NCBI GenBank assembly: GCA_030597995.1
Contig: JAUVQV010000092.1
Location: forward strand, 1 to 5,367
Source of the DNA: Candidatus Rokuibacteriota bacterium
Lineage (GTDB): Bacteria > JAUVQV01
Reading direction: 5' to 3'
DNA: 5,367 nucleotides
Positions 1-4,942 of the stretch are shown here, in pieces. The position numbers and the translations under genes were made by a program. Every line of letters begins with the position of its first letter. The first letter of the stretch is position 1. The notes below the pieces were generated by a model. It did not search any database, was not told the origin of the DNA, and was given only the letters and a program-made list of their open reading frames with translations.

Positions 1-20
1 ACCAGGAAGAAAAAAACAAA

Positions 21-50
21 TAAGGTGTCAGGTCTTGACATGTGACATTA
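21..50. repeat. TGTCA/TGACA-rich motif, possible mobile-element end
   Basis: The segment contains TGTCA, TTGACA and TGTGACA in quick succession, right after an A-rich run at positions 8-20. From memory, a very similar phrase recurs between genes in several deltaproteobacterial genomes next to REP-associated (IS200-like, Y1) transposase genes. No transposase is visible here, so at most this is the end of an element lying to the left of the window. The family assignment is inference. Confidence 0.3.
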
Positions 51-69
51 GGCGTCAATGCTCACTGAA

Positions 70-105
70 AGTGACACATTTTCGGTCATCGAAAAGTGTA
101 CCACA
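70..105. repeat. Inverted repeat resembling an IS21-family terminus
   Basis: ACACATTTTCG at 74-84 is the inverse of CGAAAAGTGT at 90-99, apart from one bulged base, with a 5-nt spacer between. Repeated GTGACAC/GTGTACCAC modules of this kind resemble the multiple terminal repeats I remember from IS21-family elements. No istA or istB coding sequence is present in the window, so this would be a remnant or an outer edge. The inverted repeat is seen directly; the IS21 link is inferred. Confidence 0.35.
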
Positions 106-112
106 TCATTTT

Positions 113-265
113 TCCGGGCGTAGCCGGGTGAGTCACGAGAGAGATTTTGCGTCTTGGCCAGGCGTTGCCGGAGTGAGCGCGGAGGCGTACTGGGGTATGT
201 CGCACAAGCGAACGAGGGCGCAACGCAGCCCGGGCGAAAAAGATCCTCGTGAATAATCCGGGCTA
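113..265. repeat. Probable dispersed intergenic repeat with nested inverted repeats
   Basis: About 150 bases with at least three inverted repeats. GCGTTGC at 162-168 pairs with GCAACGC at 220-226. Nested inside is an apical stem 184-190/195-201 around a TGGG loop, which uses two G-U pairs and so makes more sense as RNA. AGCCCGG at 227-233 pairs with CCGGGCT at 258-264. The whole block looks familiar as a multi-copy intergenic element in deltaproteobacteria. Its forward translation from position 35 looks like the spurious proteins such elements produce. Copy number cannot be judged from one window. Confidence 0.4.
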
Positions 266-274
266 GCGAACCGG

Positions 275-288
275 CAGAGGAGCCTCTG
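275..288. other. Perfect hairpin just downstream of the minus-strand ORF
   Basis: CAGAGG at 275-280 and CCTCTG at 283-288 form a perfect 6-bp inverted repeat around two bases. It begins 4 nt past the stop codon (293-295) of the small minus-strand gene. There is no T-tract after it on the minus strand, so it is not a canonical intrinsic terminator. It could protect an mRNA 3' end or be part of the neighbouring repeat. Confidence 0.3.
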
Positions 289-292
289 ATTA

Positions 293-556
293 CTATTTCA
301 GCGCGAACGCACGAACTCCAGGTCTCCGCGGGAGAGGTGTTTCGCGGGAAGTCTCATGCTCCACACAGGTTTGGTGCACATAATTGTAGTAATGAGGATT
401 GGGCGGCCTCTTCTCTTTGACGGCCGTCGCTGACCGCAACCCGGTCGTCACGGTGTGTTCGATTCCGTCCGTCATGCCGGCGCGATACTTTTTCTCACAC
501 TCTGGGCATATTACCACCATGAAATTTCCATTCATGGCCAGTTCAATCTCTGACAT
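293..556 (-). CDS. Small CxxC (zinc-ribbon-like) hypothetical protein
   Basis: An 87-residue protein with a CPEC motif at about residues 17-20, directly after a hydrophobic stretch (FMVVI). This is the usual look of half a zinc ribbon or rubredoxin-like knuckle. A second CxxC is absent; the only other cysteine is in HQTCVEH at about residue 64. Metal binding would therefore need His residues or a dimer, or the ORF may be a truncated gene. The start is supported on the minus strand by AGAGGGGG (570-563), 6 nt before the ATG. The C-terminal third is rich in Arg and Pro and less protein-like, so the true gene may be decayed there. It stands alone and diverges from the rightward gene block. I do not recognise a family and assign no function. 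Lack of coding bias in so short an ORF leaves real doubt. Confidence 0.4.
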   Translation of the reverse strand: MSEIELAMNGNFMVVICPECEKKYRAGMTDGIEHTVTTGLRSATAVKEKRPPNPHYYNYVHQTCVEHETSRETPLPRRPGVRAFALK

Positions 557-570
557 CCCTTACCCCCTCT
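557..570 (-). promoter_or_regulatory. Ribosome binding site for the small minus-strand gene
   Basis: On the minus strand AGAGGGGG (570-563) lies 6 nt upstream of the ATG at 556-554. This purine-rich run is the main reason for treating the short ORF as a possible gene. Confidence 0.4.
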
Positions 571-575
571 TTCTC

Positions 576-593
576 AAAGGCCCGAAGGCTTTT
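576..593 (-). terminator. UUCG-loop hairpin, possible terminator or 5' leader stem
   Basis: Read on the minus strand, AAAAGCC, a TTCG loop and GGCCTTT form a 7-bp stem (one G-U pair) closed by the C(UUCG)G tetraloop. It has an A-run before it and three Ts at its end. This could stop minus-strand transcription arriving from the right, or act as a stable 5' leader hairpin for the small gene starting at 556. On the plus strand it also ends in a T-run (590-594), so it could work in either direction. The T-tract is short, hence modest confidence. Confidence 0.3.
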
Positions 594-636
594 TGTACCG
601 CGGCCGGAATTTTCAACAAGCGCCGCTCCTCAACAG

Positions 637-665
637 AATATAGCAGCAATTTCCATGCCAATAAA
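637..665 (-). promoter_or_regulatory. Weak promoter candidate for the small minus-strand gene
   Basis: On the minus strand there is TATATT (642-637, five of six matches to the -10 consensus). It lies 17 bases from TTTATT (665-660, only three of six to the -35 consensus). It would give a leader of about 70 nt that includes the UUCG hairpin. The weak -35 makes this a low-confidence call. Confidence 0.2.
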
Positions 666-1002
666 CTTGTTACCCTTTTTGTTGGGGCCGTTATTCCCGG
701 TTCCAGCAGGTGTGCTCCACGGAAACTCCTCTACAGCCCCGGTCACAGCTCAGGTGCCGGCGATGGCTGTGGGTGAAAAAACACTTTCATTCCAGATAGT
801 TAAAACAATCCTCAATTTCTCATCGTCGGCAGGCCTCCCCGGAACACCCACGCATATCCGCTGGAGACTCCAACGCCGGGGCGATAAAGAATCTTTCATG
901 CGGAGACTGAAGAGTAGGCGGTAAACTGTGTGATATTGCCAATTTTGAGGTTGCCAAGGCGCGAAATATGGCGCAAATTTCCCTTAGCTGCAGTTCGTCG
1001 GC

Positions 1003-1031
1003 TTGACTGGGCTGAGCAGGCATGATATGAA
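1003..1031 (+). promoter_or_regulatory. Sigma70-like promoter for the lipoprotein gene
   Basis: TTGACT (1003-1008, five of six to the -35 consensus) is followed after exactly 17 bases by TATGAA (1026-1031, four of six to the -10 consensus). Transcription would begin near 1038, about 40 nt before the lipoprotein ATG. It is the best promoter candidate in the window and could drive the whole rightward gene block. Confidence 0.4.
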
Positions 1032-1079
1032 CACTCACAGATTTACGGAATACGCCACCTACCCCAAAAAGAGGCTGTC

Positions 1080-1529
1080 ATGAAGAAGGCGGGAATCTTG
1101 TATCCTCTCACCCCGGTTCTCCTTGCCTGCACCTTCCTGAACCTTGGCGGCTGCAGCACCAAAGACCGGGAAGGCAACGTTCACGGACTACGGATCACCG
1201 TCACCCCGAACCCGGTGACCGGGACCGCCTGGGGCTCCGGCAGGCAGTGGACCGTCGATGTGAGGCTGGAGAACAACTCCGACGAGGTCGTCATGGTCCA
1301 GGGCCACTACTGGGAGATTGCCAGTTCCGACACCGGCTTCACACAGGCGCCGACATTTGTCACCGGAGGCCCCACTGATCCCATTCCCCCCGGCGGCGGC
1401 ATAGATATCCTCGGTGTCTACTTCCAGACCCGACGGTTCGCCACCGGCCGGGGAACCCTGTCTTTTTTGGCAACCACCACCAGCGGCACTGAGGTTCTCA
1501 GTCAGACTTTCGCGATCCTACTCCAGTAG
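1080..1529 (+). CDS. Small secreted lipoprotein, hypothetical
   Basis: A 149-residue protein with a lipoprotein signal: KK at residues 2-3, a hydrophobic core to about residue 20, and the lipobox LGGC at 22-25, so Cys25 would be lipidated. Residue +2 is Ser, not Asp, which under the E. coli sorting rule points to the outer membrane. The mature part of about 125 residues reads as alternating beta strands (LRITVTPNPV, WTVDVRLENNSDEVVMV, RGTLSFLATTTSG), typical of a single Ig-like or beta-sandwich domain. It has no other cysteine and no catalytic motif. AAGAGG (1069-1074) sits 5 nt before the ATG, and a promoter candidate lies at 1003-1031. It is separated by 131 nt from the next gene, so membership in the downstream operon is uncertain. 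The lipoprotein call is firm; the function is unknown. Confidence 0.85.
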   Translation: MKKAGILYPLTPVLLACTFLNLGGCSTKDREGNVHGLRITVTPNPVTGTAWGSGRQWTVDVRLENNSDEVVMVQGHYWEIASSDTGFTQAPTFVTGGPTDPIPPGGGIDILGVYFQTRRFATGRGTLSFLATTTSGTEVLSQTFAILLQ

Positions 1530-1530
1530 C

Positions 1531-1615
1531 CTGCACCGGGGGTGGCCTGAGAGTGAAAAGGAACTCTCCGGGTCCGGTGGTCGCCCGGCCCGGGAGCCGG
1601 CCGTGCAGCGGCACG
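1531..1615 (+). other. GC-rich structured intergenic segment
   Basis: The gap between the lipoprotein and the next gene holds several inverted repeats. CACCGG (1534-1539) pairs with CCGGTG (1574-1579), and between them GAGAGT (1549-1554) pairs with ACTCTC (1563-1568). Further on, CGTGC (1602-1606) pairs with GCACG (1611-1615) around a 4-base loop. No T-tract follows any of them, so they are not standard intrinsic terminators. They could form an RNA processing or stability element between two differently expressed genes. Confidence 0.35.
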
Positions 1616-1645
1616 AGGGGGAATGATTTTCTATCTGTAATATCC

Positions 1646-1653
1646 TGGAGGGA
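1646..1653 (+). promoter_or_regulatory. Ribosome binding site fixing the start at 1661
   Basis: TGGAGGGA lies 7 nt before the ATG at 1661. It is a strong Shine-Dalgarno and decides against an in-frame upstream ATG at 1553, whose extra 36 residues would run through the structured GC-rich gap. Confidence 0.7.
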
Positions 1654-1660
1654 TAAAAAG

Positions 1661-2407
1661 ATGTCTACTGTACAACTGGGGAAGCTGGCACCTGAGGTCG
1701 CGGAAAAGGTAAAACCCTTCCTGGAGGAGATCCTGGGGGGGTATTCCGGCAATGTCCACTCCATTCATATTGTCGGCAGCGCGGTGACCGCGGACTTTGC
1801 CGCCAAGACCTCCGACATCAACAGCGTCTTCGTACTGAAGGAGATGGACCTGAAATTCCTGGAATTTCTCGCCCCGCTCGGGAAAAAGTACAAAAGACGC
1901 GGCCTGGCGGCACCGCTGATCATGACCCCGGAATACATCAGGCGCTCCCTCGATGTCTTCCCGATCGAGTTTCTGGACTTCAAACTCATTCACGAGACGG
2001 TGTTCGGGGAAGACCTGCTGGCGACGGTCGAGATCAGCAGGGAAGACCTCAGGCATCAGTGCGAGCGGGAGATAAAGAGCAAGCTGATCGGGCTCCGGCA
2101 GGGCTACATTTCCTCCCAGGGGAATCGGCGGACACTGACCGAGGGGATCGTGAGCCCGATCGCCGGCTACATGTCGCTTTTCCGGGGCATTGTCTTTCTT
2201 TTGGGGCAGGATCCGCCGGCGAGAAAACAGGAAGTGGTTTCGACGCTCGCCGCCGTCACCGGAATCAACACCGACATCTTCCAAAAGGTCCTCGATATCA
2301 AGAGAGGGCAGCTGAAACCGAGCAAGAACCAGCTCGACACTATCTTCGAAGAGTATTACGCCGCAGCAGAGAAGATCGGAAAGGTCATTGATGAGCTTCA
2401 GATGTAA
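1661..2407 (+). CDS. Nucleotidyltransferase-fold protein with variant metal motif
   Basis: A 248-residue soluble protein. Residues 32-59 match the core of the DNA polymerase beta-like nucleotidyltransferase fold: a strand (VHSIHIV), then Gly39-Ser40, then about 11 residues, then Ser51-Asp52-Ile53-Asn54 and a second strand (VFVL). The family's metal-binding pattern is Asp-x-Asp, so the second acid is replaced here by Asn54. A third acidic residue might be Glu103 or Asp106 in the strand PIEFLDFKL, followed by HETVFGEDLL, which resembles the region after the core in aminoglycoside-type nucleotidyltransferases. The C-terminal half (about 125-248) is predicted to be helical. Substrate cannot be inferred; the Asn may mean altered metal use or a non-catalytic binding role. 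The 3' end overlaps the TPM gene by 17 nt, so the two are probably translated together. The fold call rests on motif spacing only. Confidence 0.65.
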   Translation: MSTVQLGKLAPEVAEKVKPFLEEILGGYSGNVHSIHIVGSAVTADFAAKTSDINSVFVLKEMDLKFLEFLAPLGKKYKRRGLAAPLIMTPEYIRRSLDVFPIEFLDFKLIHETVFGEDLLATVEISREDLRHQCEREIKSKLIGLRQGYISSQGNRRTLTEGIVSPIAGYMSLFRGIVFLLGQDPPARKQEVVSTLAAVTGINTDIFQKVLDIKRGQLKPSKNQLDTIFEEYYAAAEKIGKVIDELQM

Positions 2408-3176
2408 AGTTACAACCCTTGCAGTCTTCCTTGGCGCCCTCTCGGCCGGGATTTCCCTCGCGGTCACGCCGCCGATCCCCCCCAGTCCTCCGAACTATGT
2501 GGTGGACCTCGCGGGAATCGTGGAGGACGGGGTGGAACAGCGCTTGAACGGATACCTCAAGGAGCTCGAGCAGAAGACGACCGCACAGGTGATGGTTCTT
2601 ACGATCAGCTCATTGGAAGGGGAATCGCTGGAGGCTGTTGCCCTCGCCACGGCGCACGACAGGTGGAAGCTCGGTCAGAAGGGCCAGGACAACGGTGTGC
2701 TGATCCTGGTGGCGGCGCAGGACAGGAAATACCGCTTCGAGATCGGATACGGCCTCGAGGGTGTGCTCCCGGACAGCCGGGTCGGGAGCATCGGCCGGGA
2801 TTACCTGGTGCCGTATTTTCGAAAGGGAGAGTATTCGAACGGGGTGTTCGCGGCCGCCGTGGCCGTGGTGAGCGTGATCGCCTCGGAGGCGGGAGTGGAG
2901 ATCACCGGGGCCCCGCGCCTGCCGCGGCCGGCGACACGGGGCCTCCCCTCCCGGAGCACCGCGCGCCGCCCCCGTGGCCCGCTGAGCATTGTGTTCACCA
3001 TCCTGTTCGCAATCGGGATGGTCTACCTCTTTATCCGGCACCCGCGTCTGTTTATGTTCCTCATTCTCGCGTCCATGATGGGCGGCGGCCGGAGGGGTGG
3101 CTGGAGCGGCGGCGGGGGATTCGGCGGCGGGGGTGGCGGGGGTTTCGGCGGAGGTGGGGCCGGTGGAGGATGGTAG
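2391..3176 (+). CDS. TPM-domain (YgcG-like) membrane protein with Gly-rich tail
   Basis: A 261-residue protein of the TPM domain family (once called TPM_phosphatase, DUF477). An N-terminal signal sequence ends near residue 24 (SLA before VTPP). The TPM domain spans about residues 36-165, with the typical YVVDLAGIVEDG opening, TTAQVMVLTI strand, DNGVLILVA strand, FEIGYGLEGVLPD motif and YF.KGEY segment. A basic Pro/Arg linker (about 175-196) leads to a membrane segment at 198-215 and a second short hydrophobic run at 220-230. The protein ends in a glycine-rich tail with interspersed Phe and Trp, usual for this family. The domain should lie outside the cytoplasm. Family roles are poorly defined; plant homologues act in photosystem II repair. 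ATG at 2391 is preferred over the adjacent TTG at 2388; GGAAAGG (2378-2384) serves either. It overlaps the upstream gene by 17 nt and precedes lemA, a common partner. Confidence 0.88.
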   Translation: MSFRCKVTTLAVFLGALSAGISLAVTPPIPPSPPNYVVDLAGIVEDGVEQRLNGYLKELEQKTTAQVMVLTISSLEGESLEAVALATAHDRWKLGQKGQDNGVLILVAAQDRKYRFEIGYGLEGVLPDSRVGSIGRDYLVPYFRKGEYSNGVFAAAVAVVSVIASEAGVEITGAPRLPRPATRGLPSRSTARRPRGPLSIVFTILFAIGMVYLFIRHPRLFMFLILASMMGGGRRGGWSGGGGFGGGGGGGFGGGGAGGGW

Positions 3177-3269
3177 ACGACCGAATACCCGGGACTATGT
3201 CCGAACAGGAAACTATATTCAAAGGTAAGAACGCCCGGTAGATTTCGCGAACGATCCAAGCCAGAGTTC

Positions 3270-3287
3270 GTTGTTATACATAACGAC
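3270..3287 (+). promoter_or_regulatory. Near-perfect palindrome upstream of lemA, possible operator
   Basis: GTTGTTAT (3270-3277) and ATAACGAC (3280-3287) are inverse copies with a single mismatch and a 2-base centre. The site lies about 45-60 nt upstream of the lemA start, in the longest gap of the TPM-lemA-reductase block. The shape suits a dimeric regulator's binding site; a short RNA hairpin is the alternative. I found no convincing -35/-10 pair next to it, so a separate promoter here is unproven. Confidence 0.3.
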
Positions 3288-3320
3288 ATAAGTATGTGTG
3301 TACAGGGTGGCAGAATAAAA

Positions 3321-3326
3321 AGGAGG
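3321..3326 (+). promoter_or_regulatory. Strong ribosome binding site for lemA
   Basis: AGGAGG lies 5 nt before the ATG at 3332. This fixes the start there, not at the in-frame ATG at 3296, whose 12 extra codons include the Shine-Dalgarno itself. Confidence 0.75.
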
Positions 3327-3331
3327 TCGGG

Positions 3332-3907
3332 ATGGGAAAAGGGTTGAAGATAACGTTGATTGTCGTGGGCATTCTCCTGCTGATCGTGCTCCTCGCATTC
3401 GGCTGGCTGAGGCGGGGGTACGACAGGGTGAACGCCATGGATGAGAATGTGACGGCCTCGTGGGCCCAGGTTGAGAACCAGCTCAAGCGAAGATACGACC
3501 TGATACCGAACCTGATCGAGACGGTCAAGGGCTACGCCGCGCATGAGAAAGAGCTCTTCGAGAACATCGCTCAGGCCAGGACAGAGTATTTTCAAGCGAA
3601 GGGGCCGAAGGAGCAGATACGGGCCTCCGGAAAGATGGAGACCGTGCTCTCGAGACTCCTTTTGCTGCGCGAGGCCTATCCGGACCTGAAGGCCAACCAG
3701 TCGTTCCTCAAGCTTCAGGACAGCCTCGAGGGGACGGAAAACCGGATCGCGGTGGAGCGGAAGCGATACAACGAGGCGGTACAGCTGCTCAACACCTTCA
3801 TCCGGACTTTCTACGGCCGCTTTTTCGCCGGGATAGCCAACGTCTCTTCCGCCGAATATTTCGAGATCCCGGAGGGGGAAGCGGAGGTTCCCAAGGTAAC
3901 GTTCTAA
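3332..3907 (+). CDS. lemA: LemA family membrane-anchored protein
   Basis: A 191-residue protein, the normal length for LemA. One N-terminal membrane helix (residues 7-26, ITLIVVGILLLIVLLAFGWL) is followed by an all-helical domain. The family signature is clear: YDRVNAMDENVTASWAQVENQLKRRYDLIPNLIETVKGYAAHE (residues 30-71, given in pieces: NQLKRRYDLIPNLIE is the core). The domain continues with an internal helical hairpin and ends with the typical YFEIPEGEAEVPKVTF. No catalytic residues are known for the family and its exact role is unclear; it is found with TPM-domain proteins or with the HtpX protease. The TPM gene lies 155 nt upstream. The TAA stop is followed at once by the ATG of the reductase, an unusual partner that suggests translational coupling. 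Confidence 0.93.
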   Translation: MGKGLKITLIVVGILLLIVLLAFGWLRRGYDRVNAMDENVTASWAQVENQLKRRYDLIPNLIETVKGYAAHEKELFENIAQARTEYFQAKGPKEQIRASGKMETVLSRLLLLREAYPDLKANQSFLKLQDSLEGTENRIAVERKRYNEAVQLLNTFIRTFYGRFFAGIANVSSAEYFEIPEGEAEVPKVTF

Positions 3908-4942
3908 ATGGAGCTCGGTTTCGATACCGGTTTCGCCCTGCCGGAGGTGGACACCCGGAAGGCCCTCGACCCTTCCCGCACCTATGACGTCCTCATCCTC
4001 GGCGCCGGGCCGGCCGGCCTTTCGGCCGCCATCTACCTCATCCGGAAGGGGCTGGACACCGGCATCGCGACCGGCGATGTCGGGGGACAGGTGACCTGGA
4101 CCGCGACTATCCGGAACTACCTCGGTTTCCGGATCGTCGAGGGGCCGCAGCTGGTGCAGAAGTTCAACGAGCAGGTCCTCGACTTTCCGGTCGGCATCAG
4201 CCTCAATCTCCAGGTGACCGGGGTCTCCAGAAAGGAGGACCTCTTCGAGGTCCGGGCCGGGGAGCGCGCGTTCACCTCCCGGGCCCTGATACTGGCCACC
4301 GGCAAGAGGCCGAAGACACTCGGCGTCCCGGGCGAGAGCCGTCTTATAGGACGGGGAGTAGCCTACTGCGCCATCTGCGACGCCCCTCTCTACCGGGGAA
4401 AGACGACCGCCGTGGTCGGAGGGGGGAATTCCGGACTGGAGGCCGCGATCGACCTCGCCCGCGGCAGCCCCAAGGTCGACCTTATCGAGCGGGGAGAGCG
4501 ACTGACCGGCGATGCGGTTCTGTCGCGGAAGATCGCCGAACTTTCCAATGTCGAAGTGCTCCTGGGCACCGAAGTCCTCGAGGTGTTCGGCGAGACCGAA
4601 GTGCACGGTGTCCGCGTCAAAGGCGGGGGGCACGACACGCCCGGAGAGATTGCCGTGGAGGGCCTCTTTGTGGAAATCGGGCTGGTTCCGAACAGTGAGC
4701 CCTTCCGGGGGTTCGTGACCCTGAACCCGCGGGGGGAGATCGAGGTCGACTGCCGTTGCCACACCTCCGTTCCCGGAGTGTTCGCCGCCGGCGACGTCAC
4801 CTCGGTGCCCTACAAGCAGGTCATCATCGCCGCCGGCGACGGGGCCAAGGCTGCCCTCTCGGCCTATGAGTACATCCTGAGGCTGGGGAGCCCGGGCCCG
4901 GGGGGGACGAAGGAGAGGAACTATGGGGTTATTCAACGATAA
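3908..4942 (+). CDS. trxB: Thioredoxin reductase / AhpF-like flavoprotein
   Basis: A 344-residue FAD and NAD(P)H dependent disulfide reductase of the thioredoxin reductase family. Visible motifs are the FAD-binding GAGPAG (32-37), GGQ (59-61), ATGKRP (130-135), the redox-active CAIC (154-157), the nucleotide-binding GGGNSG (171-176) and the second FAD motif GVFAAGD (290-296) followed by PYKQ. Details such as GGGNSGLEAAIDL, the GLVPNS region and FAAGDVTSVPYKQVIIAAGDGAKA resemble the C-terminal part of AhpF more than classic TrxB. The NADPH motif HRRxxxR is missing: the place reads IERGER with Glu194, which favours NADH. It lacks AhpF's N-terminal thioredoxin folds, but the 25 residues before the FAD motif look like AhpF's linker. 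Its start abuts the lemA stop, and its end overlaps the next gene by 20 nt. That gene encodes a thioredoxin-fold protein, its likely substrate. Confidence 0.9.
   Translation: MELGFDTGFALPEVDTRKALDPSRTYDVLILGAGPAGLSAAIYLIRKGLDTGIATGDVGGQVTWTATIRNYLGFRIVEGPQLVQKFNEQVLDFPVGISLNLQVTGVSRKEDLFEVRAGERAFTSRALILATGKRPKTLGVPGESRLIGRGVAYCAICDAPLYRGKTTAVVGGGNSGLEAAIDLARGSPKVDLIERGERLTGDAVLSRKIAELSNVEVLLGTEVLEVFGETEVHGVRVKGGGHDTPGEIAVEGLFVEIGLVPNSEPFRGFVTLNPRGEIEVDCRCHTSVPGVFAAGDVTSVPYKQVIIAAGDGAKAALSAYEYILRLGSPGPGGTKERNYGVIQR
4910..4915 (+). promoter_or_regulatory. Ribosome binding site inside the reductase gene
   Basis: AAGGAG, within the last codons of the reductase, lies 7 nt before the ATG at 4923. 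It supports a 20-nt gene overlap and independent loading of ribosomes on the downstream gene. Confidence 0.7.

Larger units (their letters stand above)
557..1079. other. 523-base region without a supportable gene
   Basis: Both strands are interrupted by stops. The longest open frames (plus 655-924, minus 820-1038) lack Shine-Dalgarno sequences and recognisable protein features. The base composition looks less GC-rich than the coding block to the right. Visible structure is limited to the UUCG hairpin at 576-593, an inverted repeat CACAGC/GCTGTG (744-749/766-771), a 7-base direct repeat TTGCCAA (936-942 and 951-957), and the promoter at 1003-1031. The region may be decayed sequence; nothing in it identifies an origin. 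Confidence 0.5.

Noticed and set aside
35..256. 73-residue plus-strand frame across the left-hand repeat
   Set aside because: It covers the inverted-repeat element and reads like the spurious translation of a dispersed intergenic repeat.
744..771. CACAGC/GCTGTG inverted repeat followed by an A-run
   Set aside because: The run after the stem on the plus strand is A, not T, so it is not a rightward terminator, and the 16-base loop is large.
655..924. 89-residue plus-strand frame with a hydrophobic start
   Set aside because: It looks a little like a signal peptide, but there is no Shine-Dalgarno, no recognisable domain and an Arg-rich random-looking end.
820..1038. 72-residue minus-strand frame
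   Set aside because: It has a GTG start without a ribosome binding site, overlaps the good rightward promoter, and shows no family features.
1553..1660. Upstream in-frame start for the nucleotidyltransferase-like gene
   Set aside because: The extra 36 residues have no domain character and run through structured GC-rich DNA; the ATG at 1661 has a strong ribosome binding site.
1631..2467. 278-residue open frame on the minus strand
   Set aside because: Antisense to the nucleotidyltransferase-like gene, with low-complexity charged composition and no ribosome binding site or family features.
3068..3173. G-rich tandem-like run at the end of the TPM gene, considered as a repeat or G-quadruplex element
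   Set aside because: It is explained by the glycine-rich C-terminal tail normal for the TPM family.
3296..3331. Upstream in-frame start for lemA
   Set aside because: Its codons include the AGGAGG ribosome binding site of the ATG at 3332, and LemA proteins start just before the membrane helix.
3023..4936. 637-residue open frame on the minus strand
   Set aside because: It is antisense to TPM, lemA and the reductase, all clear families. Its proline-rich end is just the complement of the glycine-rich TPM tail. Long antisense frames are expected at this GC content.
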